The notes: generated by a model not told the origin, from the letters alone. A DNA stretch of 62,145 bases from Methylacidimicrobium fagopyrum (GCA_026225255.1 JAMFSJ010000054.1:1-62145); one strand, 5' to 3'. Shown: positions 51,301 to 59,966, numbered from the stretch's first letter. A program made the numbers and translations.

Positions 51301-51493
51301 GACATGGGTGCGTCTGACGCGTGCGGGCGATCTTTTCACCGGCGAGATTTCCGTCGACGGCAAGCAGTGGACGACGGTGGATATGATCACGATTCCGATG
51401 AAGAAAACCATCTACGTCGGGCTAGCTCTAAGCGCGCATAATAACTCCGTGTTGAACTCCACGTTGTTCGACAATGTGGTAGTGAAACCGTAG
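48365..51493 (+). CDS. Secreted sugar dehydrogenase-like propeller fused to a di-heme cytochrome and a DUF1349 domain
   Basis: 1042 residues from a GTG start. A signal peptide (LLLLAGLGVGVFPAFA) precedes a glucose/sorbosone dehydrogenase-like beta-propeller (about 65-540; VWEREGRVWTF, LLGVAFHPGF, HHGGGMFF, FFCLGLRSPHRMTIDPPTG). A second part (about 540-870) has two heme c sites, C686LTCH690 and C766AMCH770, with QMPPI as a possible axial ligand. A C-terminal concanavalin-like domain (DUF1349; WAKAGVMFRESNSPGAKYAL ... FDNVVVKP) ends it. It is probably a periplasmic or extracellular sugar oxidase passing electrons straight to its own hemes. Residues about 278-357 are an in-frame double insertion of a palindromic repeat. 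The last codons are repeated downstream. Confidence 0.87.
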   Translation: MRNLFSTVCAQGQWLLLLAGLGVGVFPAFAAKPSTPVAAPTYALTSLPSTGAFLNGTLPEVAPTISGNWTAVVAFTNLWFTNSVGLAPVPDSNLLCVWEREGRVWTFDNSPGTASKKLVLDVSAQCQGWDDSGLLGVAFHPGFATNHFMFVYYTWVAPGTVVGDPNTRPNPVLPNKYHDRLERYTLDANGVALPDSVKIFVDLTNQTVWHHGGGMFFHPTNGFLYYTDGDNSVGDNDQLINKSLYSGVFRIDVDQRGGAISHAPPRQPLNGLTANYFIPNDNPFVAKNAAVVGQASSLSSSSETQADLTGKMPVPLPRPNDNPFVATNAAVVGQASSLSSPSATQSDVTGKMPVPLAPLEEFFCLGLRSPHRMTIDPPTGRIFIGDVGESSREEIDVIQPGESGLNFQWNECEGNLGSMKAPFLGISRGPVLDYPHTDGRAVIGGYVYRGQKFASDLGGKYIFGDNVMRIVWALDETATPAKKTVLCVMPKGEGPNSGSDYTGLSSFGVDSAGELYFCQMSSIGGRIFTLQRGGPPPSTHQLPKLLSQTGAFTDLLNLQPADGMIPYGVNSPLWSDGAQKQRWFVLPTQTKIGFSDTGEWKFPAGTVFVKNFSLPVDDNDPAVQHRLETRLLIRDTSGTVYGASYKWRADNSDADLITAGTNELITIKTATGTRTQKWFYPGRQDCLTCHTPVSGGVLGVSTRQLNGDYKYPNGVTDNQLRTLGHLGLFDKEFDPLKIFRYPKLVNLTNTSVALELRVRSYLDANCAMCHRPGGAGAFFDARFVTPLKKQNLLNGPVANLRGITGAKVVVPGDTNRSILFQRISVTGEGQMPPIARNVVDDKAVALIGQWISKLPAKATILPRGWTDADIGNVGVEGEASFLNGNFNVLASGNDIWETADTFHYAYKTLAGDGQIVAHISSLQYTDPWAKAGVMFRESNSPGAKYALMAITAHNSSVYQWRPADDQGSHNTDGVATLIPTWVRLTRAGDLFTGEISVDGKQWTTVDMITIPMKKTIYVGLALSAHNNSVLNSTLFDNVVVKP
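49196..49435. repeat. Two tandem 120-bp palindromic units inside the sugar dehydrogenase gene
   Basis: Each unit runs from AACGACAA(T/C)CC(C/G)TTCGTAGC through GTAGTGGGACAGGCTTCCAG to GACAGGCAAGATGCCTGTCC. Arms in unit 1 are 49235-49260 and 49287-49313; in unit 2 they are 49355-49380 and 49407-49433. Both keep the frame and encode NDNPFVA.NAAVVGQASSLS and TGKMPVPL twice. Another copy of the palindrome is intergenic at 37162-37244. Confidence 0.9.
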
Positions 51494-51573
51494 CCCGACG
51501 GAGCGCCGAGCATTGCTCGGCTAGGAGAACGCTGTTACTTCATCGAGCCGATCGGGAGATCGGCGCTCCTGCT

Positions 51574-51653
51574 GCGTCGGCCTCGCTTTGAGCGCGCATA
51601 ATAACTCCGGGTTGAACTCTACGTTGTTCGACAATGTGGTGGTGAAACCGTGA
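51574..51653 (+). pseudogene. Second copy of the sugar dehydrogenase C-terminus, no start
   Basis: In frame it encodes VGLALSAHNNSGLNSTLFDN then VVVKP and a TGA. Against the real gene end it differs at seven codons of which six are synonymous (the exception is V to G), and its stop codon is TGA instead of TAG. No start codon or ribosome site lies before it. Confidence 0.8.
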
Positions 51654-51740
51654 CACTAGGAGCGCAGAGCATTGCTCGGCCAGGAGAACGCCGCTGCTTC
51701 ATCGAGCCGAGCAATGCTCGGCGCTCCGGCGCAAGGCGTG

Positions 51741-51833
51741 AAGAAAACCATTTGCGTCGGCCTCGCCCTAAGCGCACATAATAACTCCGTGTTGAACTCC
51801 ACGTTGTTCGACAATGTGGTAGTGAAGCCATAG
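51741..51833 (+). pseudogene. Third copy of the sugar dehydrogenase C-terminus, no start
   Basis: In frame it encodes KKTICVGLALSAHNNSVLNS then TLFDNVVVKP and TAG. From VGLAL onwards all six codon differences from the real gene end are synonymous; upstream there is one amino acid change (Y to C). It extends further to the left than copy 2. Confidence 0.8.
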
Positions 51834-51984
51834 CCCGATGGAGCGCCGAGCATTGCTCGGCAAAGAGAACGCTACTACTTCATCGAGCCGATCAGGAGAT
51901 CGGCGCTCCTTAGGAAGGCCGGTTAAAAGCCTTAGCCGGTTATTTCGGGGTCATCCTTCCCGCCACATTTGAGCAAAGAAAAGA

Positions 51985-52006
51985 GGCCGGAGGTTTCCCT
52001 CCGGCC
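51985..52006 (-). terminator. Terminator of the LamG/Ig protein gene
   Basis: GGCCGGAGG and CCTCCGGCC form a 9-bp stem with a 4-base loop. On the minus strand it is followed by TCTTTTCTTT, 25 bases after the stop codon. Confidence 0.85.
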
Positions 52007-52030
52007 GCTGACTGCTTGAATGGTCCTACC

Positions 52031-55000
52031 TTATTGTTTTACCCGGAAGAACTGTTGCGTTCCGGCGGCTGTGTTTGTGTAGGGCGAAGTGGAGCCCACG
52101 ATGTCAGTATAAGGGCCGACCACCGTAGTGGCTGATTGTAGAACGCCGACGGACGGGAGCCAGGTGATGATCTGAGTGCTGCCCAAAGCTTGAATCGTCA
52201 AGGTAGGCCGCACAATGATATTGCCAATGACCTGGACGCCATTGAAAGGTGCTTCACCCGTAAGCGCGCCACTAGGATTAGGGATATAGGTTACGGTAAT
52301 GGCGCCGGAGGCATCCGTAGTGACATTGGTGAAGAGCACATAATTATCACCTTCGGCAAAAGTGCAGACCCCGTTGGCGATCGCATTTTGTCCGATGATC
52401 GAACCGTTGACGGTGCCGGTGATGCCGTTGTCGGCCGCGCCGCCGTTGGTGGGCGAGGTGGCAAAGACGGAACCACGGTTGTTATCATAATTGGCGCCGT
52501 AGAGGTAGAGCTTGTAAGTGCCCTGCGGCAAATCATTGATCTTCAAGGTGCCGGTCGGGACCACCATGCCGCCCGGCAGGTTGGTATTCACCCCATCTTC
52601 ATAAGCGAGCAGCCATGAGGGTGTGCCATTCGTGGTGTTATTAGCCGCGCCATTGTTGAATCCAAATTTCAGAGTGGCGGTGACCAACGTTTGATTGCTG
52701 GCCGAGGTGAAGGCCAGGGCGGTGGTGACTCCCGAACTGCCCGGGAAGGGATTCCAGATATTGTTGCCGGGATCGCTATAGACACCTTGACCTTTATACA
52801 CCTGACTAGCCGTGCCGCCTGGAGCAACTGCGAAGTTGACCGTAAAGCCGGCGGCGGGTGGAATAAACGTCTGGCCGATGACTGATACCACACTGCTAGT
52901 AACTGAGCCATACACATTCGTTACGATACAATTATAGAGGTTTGTGCCCAGGGTGGCCGTGACTACTACATTAGTTGCGGTCGCGCCCGAAATAGCGGTG
53001 GCGTTTTTATACCACTGATACGCGAACGGGCTGCTGCCAACTACACTGATACCGAAGCTGGTTTGGTTGCCCGTGTATAAGGTTGTGCTGGCCGGCGTCG
53101 GCTGGGTGACTACGGCCGGGGCGGAACTGATGGTAACCAAAGCGATCGAGCTGGTGACTGATCCGGAGACATTCGTCACCACCACGGTGTAATTACCACC
53201 GTTTAGCAACGTCGCGTTACTGATGGTTAATACATTGCTATATGAACCGGAGATATTGCCGCTCACATCCGACAGGGCCGTTGAGCCTTGATACCAATGA
53301 TAGCCGAAGGGCGTGCTGCCGGTGGCGGTTACGCTCAGGGAGCCACTGGCACCGAGACCGATGATAATGGGTTGCGGGGCCACGGAAATCGTTGGTTTGA
53401 AGCCAGCCGAATTATACAAGGTTTGAACTTGGGTCCCCGTCAGTGCGGTATTAAAGAAAGCTACCTGAGTGAGGGCGCCGGCAAAGTAGCGTTGGGCTGA
53501 ATAATTTACCGAACTGGTAGTATAGTCAGGGGCCCCGCCAATGAAGATGTCCGGCGAAGCGCCACCCAAGATACCAACGTTACCGCCGGAGCTCTTAAGT
53601 TGGCCATCAATATAAAGATAATCATTCGCCCCATCAGAAACCCCCACGAAGTAATGCCATTGCCCGTCATTATAATTTTGTGGCGTGGTGAGTTCCGGGC
53701 CGTTGCCCGGATTCCAACGCACTTCGCCGGAGCCATCCATACTGGAGCGCCAGCCACTGTCGCCACGACCGACGATCCCTTGAAATCTGCCATAGCAATC
53801 AGATGGATTAGCTTTGAACCAATAAGAGAGCGTCATGGGCGCACTACCTTGCGGATCAAGATCGGTGCCAAAGAGAACCCCATTTCCGATATCTACGGCG
53901 GCATCCAAACCGTTAATTTGGACGGCATAGCTATTGGATCCAAAGCCCGAGACCGCCGGCCCGGAAACCGCCGGGATCACGCCCGGTTGATAAAGGCCAT
54001 CGACACCGGCCAAGGAACCATAATTAGTGGCGATCGTGTAGGTGCTAAAATCAACAGGCGGTTCGACATAGGCCGGTTCATCAAAGCGGAGATAGACCAA
54101 AGGATTAGCGCTGAACACATCATTAGTATAGAGCGTTTTGTTCGCCGCCGTGGCATCCGTAAAATGTTTCGCTACCGCGACCGCTGATAAAGCATTGGTA
54201 TAGATCGCTACTTCATCCATCGCGCCGTTGAAATTCTGGCAGTTGAAACCAATGGCATTTGCCGCGGGATATCCCTGTTGAATAATTGAGTAACTTTCAT
54301 TGATGTTACCGATGCAAGCCGGGTTGAGAGTGTCTGGCACATAGCCCGCACCACTGCTGTTTTTGATGAATTGGTAAGCGCCCGTGGGTGAGGCGGGATA
54401 ATTGTTCGGCGCAAATACATTATTCGTTGACTGGGCCAAGCCGGGAACAGTGGTAGCCGTGAGGGCACCGTTGACGTAAAAGTTGGCGTTCGTGCCATCG
54501 TAGGAAAGCGCGAGGTGAAACCATTGAGGCGATGGCTCATTCAACGGCACATCAAATTCCAGTGAGGGAGTATTACCATTAGCACCATTATAGAAATCAA
54601 CCACCCAACAGGCGTTCGTTTGTAATTGCAATGGATTCGTGTAGGGAACGCCGCCATACCAACCTACCGGTGCTCCCAGCACATACTTGCCCGCCAATGA
54701 GATGGTCCAACCGTAGGTGTTTCCATTCGCGTCGCCGTTTTCCGTATAGAACATTCCGCCGCCACCTTTTTTAATAATACTGGTCCACTCCGTGCTGGCA
54801 TAGCTGGCGCCGCTCGGATCATTGGGATCGCCGCCTTCCGGCATGACCCAGGCCTCCGCTGAAAAGGGAATGATGCCCGTATCCAGACCGTGATTCACAT
54901 CGGGGATGAGCACATAGCCGCTATTGTCATCATTATTAGCCCCGCCATTAAATTGCGCTGCCGCATTGCCGTCACTCGTCGCGCCAGCCACGGGACCGGT

Positions 55001-55252
55001 GAACAAGGTTTTAAGATCAAAGCCGGTGCCGTCCGGGTAGTAGGCATTATTGTAATAACCATTGCCTAATGTTCCCAAAGAACCGGAATTGGTGGCGATA
55101 TAAGCCGCCGGCGTGTGGTTGGTTTCATTCAAGGGCCAGTAGCCGGTGGGGTTAAGTGATAACACCGTGCTGGAGTAGTCGGCTTGCGCCCCGGTCGTGG
55201 ATAGTGCAATGGCTAGCACTGATAACAAACTGCGGATGGAATGTTTGTTCAT
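52031..55252 (-). CDS. Large secreted protein with two LamG-like and two Ig-like domains
   Basis: 1073 residues. A signal peptide (LLSVLAIALSTTGAQA|D) is followed by the phrase SLNPTGYWPLNETNHTPAAY that opens such verrucomicrobial proteins, a LamG/concanavalin domain (about 60-375; FSAEAWVMPEG, WFHLALSYDGTNANFYVNGA), a second LamG domain (about 400-625; MTLSYWFKANPSD, GQWHYFVGVSDGANDYLYID), two Ig-like domains (about 630-715, FGYHWYQGSTAL; 716-800, FAYQWYKNATAI), a further beta domain, and the tail VGPYTDIVGSTSPYTNTAAG ... FFRVKQ. It has no PEP-CTERM. It is probably a released or loosely attached glycan-binding protein. No enzymatic domain is evident. A good terminator follows. Confidence 0.85.
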   Translation of the reverse strand: MNKHSIRSLLSVLAIALSTTGAQADYSSTVLSLNPTGYWPLNETNHTPAAYIATNSGSLGTLGNGYYNNAYYPDGTGFDLKTLFTGPVAGATSDGNAAAQFNGGANNDDNSGYVLIPDVNHGLDTGIIPFSAEAWVMPEGGDPNDPSGASYASTEWTSIIKKGGGGMFYTENGDANGNTYGWTISLAGKYVLGAPVGWYGGVPYTNPLQLQTNACWVVDFYNGANGNTPSLEFDVPLNEPSPQWFHLALSYDGTNANFYVNGALTATTVPGLAQSTNNVFAPNNYPASPTGAYQFIKNSSGAGYVPDTLNPACIGNINESYSIIQQGYPAANAIGFNCQNFNGAMDEVAIYTNALSAVAVAKHFTDATAANKTLYTNDVFSANPLVYLRFDEPAYVEPPVDFSTYTIATNYGSLAGVDGLYQPGVIPAVSGPAVSGFGSNSYAVQINGLDAAVDIGNGVLFGTDLDPQGSAPMTLSYWFKANPSDCYGRFQGIVGRGDSGWRSSMDGSGEVRWNPGNGPELTTPQNYNDGQWHYFVGVSDGANDYLYIDGQLKSSGGNVGILGGASPDIFIGGAPDYTTSSVNYSAQRYFAGALTQVAFFNTALTGTQVQTLYNSAGFKPTISVAPQPIIIGLGASGSLSVTATGSTPFGYHWYQGSTALSDVSGNISGSYSNVLTISNATLLNGGNYTVVVTNVSGSVTSSIALVTISSAPAVVTQPTPASTTLYTGNQTSFGISVVGSSPFAYQWYKNATAISGATATNVVVTATLGTNLYNCIVTNVYGSVTSSVVSVIGQTFIPPAAGFTVNFAVAPGGTASQVYKGQGVYSDPGNNIWNPFPGSSGVTTALAFTSASNQTLVTATLKFGFNNGAANNTTNGTPSWLLAYEDGVNTNLPGGMVVPTGTLKINDLPQGTYKLYLYGANYDNNRGSVFATSPTNGGAADNGITGTVNGSIIGQNAIANGVCTFAEGDNYVLFTNVTTDASGAITVTYIPNPSGALTGEAPFNGVQVIGNIIVRPTLTIQALGSTQIITWLPSVGVLQSATTVVGPYTDIVGSTSPYTNTAAGTQQFFRVKQ

Positions 55253-55354
55253 AATATCGGGTTTGATGGTTTTATAGGTTAGAGCTTGAGCGGTTGGGGC
55301 ATTGGGTTGGATATAATAGTTTCAGAGTCTAAATTCAAAAGTAGCGTGAGGGTT

Positions 55355-56284
55355 TTAATTGTGAACGCTTCCGTTCACGGTCAACCATTGGTAATCAGGA
55401 TCGTTGGCGGCATTGGACGCCGGCCAGCCAGCTAGACTGTTTTGCCCGAAGGTGGCCGCTTTTTTATCGCCATAAACCCCGGCTGCTCCTTGCCACTTGT
55501 GAAACACCGCATGGCCATCGGCAAAGGAAACCCCGGAGGCTTTGGTATGATATGAACCGGGGCAATCGCTCCACGCATTGGCATTGGGCGTTCCGGCAAA
55601 AAAGCAGAAGAAACCATCATTGATCGAGAAGGGAGCTTCCTCGATGAAGACAAACATATCGGAAGAATTGTGCAAGTCGCTGGATTTGCGAAAGGCGAGG
55701 TAACCATAAGAATCGATACCGTCATTGGGTCTTGGACCGATGTAGCAGTTCATCGAATAACTTCTGGTCAGTGGCAGCGTTTGGGTGCCGACCTTGGTCG
55801 TCCGAGTATCGGATGGACATTTATAAATTTTAGCGTTGTTCCCAATGTAGCTGCCCAAGAGAGGCGGATAAGCCGTATACTTCGTGGTAAGATAGGCGGG
55901 GTCAGTGGCTAAGTTGGCATTGTCTTGCTGATCGTCGGTCCAGCTTCCAATGTTATTATAGGGCGGCGGCCGTAGGTTATAGGCGTAACTATCTCCGTTG
56001 TCGTTAGCATACATGAGCCAGGCCAAGTTGGCCTGTTTTAGGTTATTGACGCAATTGATGCCTTGCGCCCGGGCTTTTGCCCGCGCAAGAGCCGGCAACA
56101 ACATCGCGGCGAGAATGGCGATGATGGCGATGACCACCAGAAGTTCGATCAGGGTGAATCCCGCCGCCGCTGATGGCCCTCCGGTCAAGCATCTTTTTTG
56201 AAACCGAAGATTGGTAGCAAGGCCTTGAATGTTGTCCCGTTCTAGGTTGGTCAATGTAACGGTATTAATTTCGTCACCACACAT
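55355..56284 (-). CDS. Prepilin-type protein with H-x-DG motif
   Basis: A 309-residue relative of the protein at 5839-6735. The processing site is [17 protein letters not shown] at about residue 42, preceded by a long leader ([20 protein letters not shown]); a leader over 40 residues is unusual and the true start may be internal (for example a TTG near [10 protein letters not shown]). The C-terminal [18 protein letters not shown] fits the H-x-DG pattern. It lies about 100 bases upstream of the LamG/Ig gene on the same strand, so the two may be co-transcribed, with this protein involved in surface display. Confidence 0.87.
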   Translation of the reverse strand: MCGDEINTVTLTNLERDNIQGLATNLRFQKRCLTGGPSAAAGFTLIELLVVIAIIAILAAMLLPALARAKARAQGINCVNNLKQANLAWLMYANDNGDSYAYNLRPPPYNNIGSWTDDQQDNANLATDPAYLTTKYTAYPPLLGSYIGNNAKIYKCPSDTRTTKVGTQTLPLTRSYSMNCYIGPRPNDGIDSYGYLAFRKSSDLHNSSDMFVFIEEAPFSINDGFFCFFAGTPNANAWSDCPGSYHTKASGVSFADGHAVFHKWQGAAGVYGDKKAATFGQNSLAGWPASNAANDPDYQWLTVNGSVHN

Positions 56285-56437
56285 GTAATCGTTCTCCTTA
56301 TATTGATGGGATCAACTTTTGGTTGATCAGTTCAACTGACTCCTAGTTTGTCTCATGGTTGTAACATAAGAGGAAGGGGAATATACATGTTTGAAAACAA
56401 AACAGCTAGAGAATCAACGGTTTACACCGATGAAAAT

Positions 56438-56464
56438 AAAAAAGGCCACGTCCGGAGACGTGGC
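56438..56464 (-). terminator. Terminator of the GH92 fusion gene
   Basis: GCCACGTC (56445-56452) and GACGTGGC (56457-56464) form the stem. On the minus strand a CCTTTTTTATTTTC run follows, about 40 bases after the stop codon. Confidence 0.88.
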
Positions 56465-56501
56465 TGGAAGGGGAAGATGGAAAAGTGCCGGACTGGACCG
56501 G

Positions 56502-59500
56502 TTAGTGGGTCAGTTGCGTTTTCAGGTCCTTTTGCCATTCGGCGCCGAGGTCGGGCGCGGTTTTGCCGGTGTGCTGTTTCCAAAGGTCTTCGGTGTAATT
56601 GCCGTCGCGCATCGCGGCGTTTAATTCGGTAACGATAGTGGGATCGTATTTTTCGCTCACCCAGTTCAGGAAGTTGGCGGAAACGCGGTAGCTGCCATTG
56701 TAACGGGGCGAAGATTGACGGGTGGCGCGCAGCCAGCCGAGGTCCGCGCCGTGGCTTTGCGGTTCGTATTTGAACCAGCGATAATAATCCGCCATGCCTT
56801 CCACGATCCAGCCCGGCGCTTCGGAACCGTAGCCGTGATGGCCGTATTGTTGCACGACGTGAACGCATTCGTGCACGAGCGAGCCAACGGCTTCGCGGTT
56901 TATTTGCGAGCGAATCCATTTATCGCTGACGAAGACGGCGGTGCCGAGGGTGTAGGCCACGCCGTCCATGGGTTTGATGGTGATCTTAAAATGCGTGGGC
57001 GCGGTGAACCCTTCGCTCGGCAGCAACGCCACGATTTTCGGATATTCGGCGGCGAGCACGGGCGCCAGTTTCGTTTGCGCCCAGTCTTTCAGATCCGGCG
57101 CGGCGGTGGTGTCGTAAGTGATCGTCGTTTTGCCATCCGTGGTGGTGACTTTAAACGTGTCCGGCGCATCGCCTTTCGCCACATCTTCCGGTCGCAAAAT
57201 TTCGATGCCGCTGATTTTCGCATTGTGATCCGGGCTGTTCGGCGTGGTCGAGATACGGATGACGATATTGCCTTGCGCGTCCGGCGTGAGGTTCGGGAAT
57301 TCTTTGACGAGCGCTTTATTCAAACCCCCGGCAGCGGCGAAAATATCGAAATCCGTCAGCACTGGTTCGCCATTGATCGCGATGTTTTCCAGCCGGTTGC
57401 CGGCGCCATTGTCGAACACTTCCGCGAAGTGCAGGCGCACGAGGTAATGTCCGTCTTTCGGCACGGGAAACGTGTAGGTGAAATCGTTGGCATAATATTC
57501 GTATTGATAAACGGCCGCGGGCGCAGCGTGCGGCGCGCTGGTATCAATGTCTGAATCGGAATGGCCCGAGTTGCCGCTCACCATGTTCACGTCCGGCGCA
57601 AATTTCCCGGCCGGTTCATCGCTACCGCAGATCACGCGGATGGGCAGCGGCAGGACCACCGCTTGGTTGGACGCGGGCGTCGGCAACGGCACATAATGAT
57701 AATCGGCCGGCATCGTGGTGGGGGGACGATCCGCCGCGGCGCTGCCCCAATCCACATTCGGTTTCGGTCCCATCACGAGATGCAAGGTGCCGCCGCCGGT
57801 GAGCTGCGCTTGCGTTAAATACGTTTTAGTGAACGGTTGATCGTTCAATGTGGCGGATTGGATATAAATATTTTCCGCGCTGTTATTATCGGCGATGACG
57901 GTGAACGTCTTGCCGCCATATTTTTTATCGTCGAGCTGGATCACGGCGTGGCTGACGATCGGACTGCCGATGATATAAATGCCGCTATCGGGATTCACCG
58001 GATAAAAACCGAGCGCGCTGAACACATACCACGCCGCCATCTGACCGCAATCCACGTTGCCGCATTGGCCGGACGGCGTGTCGTTGTATTCCAGCGACAT
58101 GGCCTGACGAACGTGTTGCTGCGTTTTGTAAGGGGCGCCCGCATAGTTATAAAGATACGCGACGTGATGACATTGTTCATCGCCTTGCGAGTATTGCCCG
58201 ATCAAACCGCTGATGTCGGGAATGCTGGTGTTGATATGAGAATCTTGCGTGAATAACGAATCCAGTTTCGCGATGAAACCGGCGCCGCCGCCGTAAAGTG
58301 CGATCATGCCGGGCACGTCTTGTTGCACGGCGAAGGCGTATTGCCAGGCGTCGGCTTCCGTGTATTCATCACCGACGAGCCCGTTCGTCACAAACGGATA
58401 ACGCCACGCGCCGTTGGCTTTGCGGCCCCGGAAAAAGCCGACGGATTCATCGAATAAATTGCGATAGTTGCCCGCGCGTTGATAAAATAAGTTCGCGTCA
58501 TTCGTTTTACCCAACGACTCGGCGATGCGCGCGAGACACCAATCGTCATAGGTGTATTCAATGGTTTTGGACGTCGCGCAGTCGCCCGGTTTGGAAGCGA
58601 CGTAACCATTCTTTTTATAAGTATCCAAGCCGTTGCGATCTTGCATCGCGGTATCGCGGATGGCGGCATAGGCGGCATCCGTATCGAAGCCGCGAAAGCC
58701 TTTCAAGTAAGCGTCCGCGATCATATCCACCGAATGATAACCGATCATGCACCAGGTTTCATTGCTCCACAACGGCCAGATCGGCGTCGTGTGCTGGCCG
58801 AGTTCGCGATACTGGCCGAGCATCGACTGCACCATGTCGTCCACGCGATCGGGATGCAACAGTTCGATCAACGGCCATTCCGCGCGATAAATATCCCAGA
58901 TGGAAATCGTGGAGTAATTCGCGAATTTACCCGCGTGGTTTTTGTGATCCATGCCGCGATACGTGCCGTCCACGTCATTGTCCAGCACCGGGCCAAGGCC
59001 GCTCAAATACATGTTCGCATAAAACGTCGTGCGGAGGTGCGGGTCAAAGGTTTCGATCTGCACGGCGCTGAATAATTTACTCCATTGAGCCACGGATGCC
59101 GCGTGCACCGCGTCGAAATCCCACTCCGGAATTTCCGCAGCGAGATTTTTGCGCGCGCCTTCGATGCCCGTGCCGGAAATGCCGACCTTCACTAAGATCG
59201 TTTCGTTCGCGGTCGTTGAATAATTCATGAACGCTTTGATTTTCTGACCGTGGGTCTGGCTGACCGTGGCCGCGGCTCGTTCGTCATCACGTTCAATGCC
59301 ATAGCCAGCGAACGGCTTGGAAAATTGCATCACGAAATAAATCGCGCGGCGTCCGCCCCAACCGTTGGAAAAACGGTAGCCGCTGATCGTGTTGCTGTTC
59401 TCAAAATGCACGGAAGCTTCAATCGTGTCGTTGCCGACGTTGTGATCGAGATCCAAAATAATGTGCGCCGCCGTCGTGGCGGGAAAAGTGTATTTATGAA

Positions 59501-59966
59501 AACCGGAACGCGCGGTGGCCGTGAGTTCGACGGCAACTTTCGGGTCTTTCAAAAAGACGGAATAGAAGCCCGGCGTCGCGTGTTCTTCCTCGTGCGAAAA
59601 ACTGGAAGCATAGCCGTGACCCGGCGTGCCCGCATCCAATGCGACGTCGCCGACGGTCGGCATCAATAAAATATCGCCCAGACAGCCGCAACCCGTGCCG
59701 CTTAAATGCGTGTGGCTGAAACCCAAAATCGTCGAGTCAGAATAATGATAACCCGAGCTGCCGTCCCAACCTTGCAACGGCGTGTCCGGACTCAACTGCA
59801 CCATGCCAAAGGGAACCGTCGCGCCGGGATACGCATGACCGTGCGCATCCGTGCCGACAATCGGTAACGGCAAATCCACCGGATTCGGTTGCGCTCCAAC
59901 CGCGGTCACCAACAGCCCCGTTCCCGCCAGCGCGGCGAAGAGATTGCGAAAATTCATAAGTTCCAT
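56502..59966 (-). CDS. Secreted GH92 alpha-mannosidase fused to malectin and basic secretory peptidase domains
   Basis: 1154 residues. A signal peptide (LFAALAGTGLLVTAVGA|Q) is followed by glycoside hydrolase family 92 (about 30-760; YPGATVPFGMVQLSPDTP, GYHYSDSTILGFSHTHLSGT, YRAEWPLIELLHPDRVDDMV, GDEQCHHVAYLYNYAGAPY, GQCGNVDCGQMAAWYVFSAL), an exo-alpha-mannosidase family that needs calcium. Next come a malectin-like carbohydrate-binding domain (about 790-940; ICGSDEPAGKF, YLVRLHFAEVFDNGAGNRLE) and a plant-BSP-type zinc peptidase (about 945-1150) with H1032ECVH1036 and EGMADYYR. The combination suggests attack on mannosylated glycoproteins: sugar trimming and proteolysis by one secreted enzyme. 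The start could also be the ATG three codons later. Confidence 0.9.
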   Translation of the reverse strand: MELMNFRNLFAALAGTGLLVTAVGAQPNPVDLPLPIVGTDAHGHAYPGATVPFGMVQLSPDTPLQGWDGSSGYHYSDSTILGFSHTHLSGTGCGCLGDILLMPTVGDVALDAGTPGHGYASSFSHEEEHATPGFYSVFLKDPKVAVELTATARSGFHKYTFPATTAAHIILDLDHNVGNDTIEASVHFENSNTISGYRFSNGWGGRRAIYFVMQFSKPFAGYGIERDDERAAATVSQTHGQKIKAFMNYSTTANETILVKVGISGTGIEGARKNLAAEIPEWDFDAVHAASVAQWSKLFSAVQIETFDPHLRTTFYANMYLSGLGPVLDNDVDGTYRGMDHKNHAGKFANYSTISIWDIYRAEWPLIELLHPDRVDDMVQSMLGQYRELGQHTTPIWPLWSNETWCMIGYHSVDMIADAYLKGFRGFDTDAAYAAIRDTAMQDRNGLDTYKKNGYVASKPGDCATSKTIEYTYDDWCLARIAESLGKTNDANLFYQRAGNYRNLFDESVGFFRGRKANGAWRYPFVTNGLVGDEYTEADAWQYAFAVQQDVPGMIALYGGGAGFIAKLDSLFTQDSHINTSIPDISGLIGQYSQGDEQCHHVAYLYNYAGAPYKTQQHVRQAMSLEYNDTPSGQCGNVDCGQMAAWYVFSALGFYPVNPDSGIYIIGSPIVSHAVIQLDDKKYGGKTFTVIADNNSAENIYIQSATLNDQPFTKTYLTQAQLTGGGTLHLVMGPKPNVDWGSAAADRPPTTMPADYHYVPLPTPASNQAVVLPLPIRVICGSDEPAGKFAPDVNMVSGNSGHSDSDIDTSAPHAAPAAVYQYEYYANDFTYTFPVPKDGHYLVRLHFAEVFDNGAGNRLENIAINGEPVLTDFDIFAAAGGLNKALVKEFPNLTPDAQGNIVIRISTTPNSPDHNAKISGIEILRPEDVAKGDAPDTFKVTTTDGKTTITYDTTAAPDLKDWAQTKLAPVLAAEYPKIVALLPSEGFTAPTHFKITIKPMDGVAYTLGTAVFVSDKWIRSQINREAVGSLVHECVHVVQQYGHHGYGSEAPGWIVEGMADYYRWFKYEPQSHGADLGWLRATRQSSPRYNGSYRVSANFLNWVSEKYDPTIVTELNAAMRDGNYTEDLWKQHTGKTAPDLGAEWQKDLKTQLTH

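Larger units (their letters stand above)
51401..51911. repeat. Three tandem cassettes: gene 3' end plus REP-like palindrome
   Basis: Cassette 1 is the true end of the sugar dehydrogenase gene (51401-51493) plus a palindrome (51497-51571). Cassettes 2 (51574-51653 plus 51657-51731) and 3 (51741-51833 plus 51837-51911) repeat both parts. Units are 160 and 180 bases apart. The palindromes belong to the GGAGCGCCGAGCATTGCTC family also found after murB. Confidence 0.9.

Noticed and set aside
51619..51853. Minus-strand frames across the cassette array
   Set aside because: They are antisense to repeated C-terminal coding sequence and palindromes, and their translations have no protein-like character.
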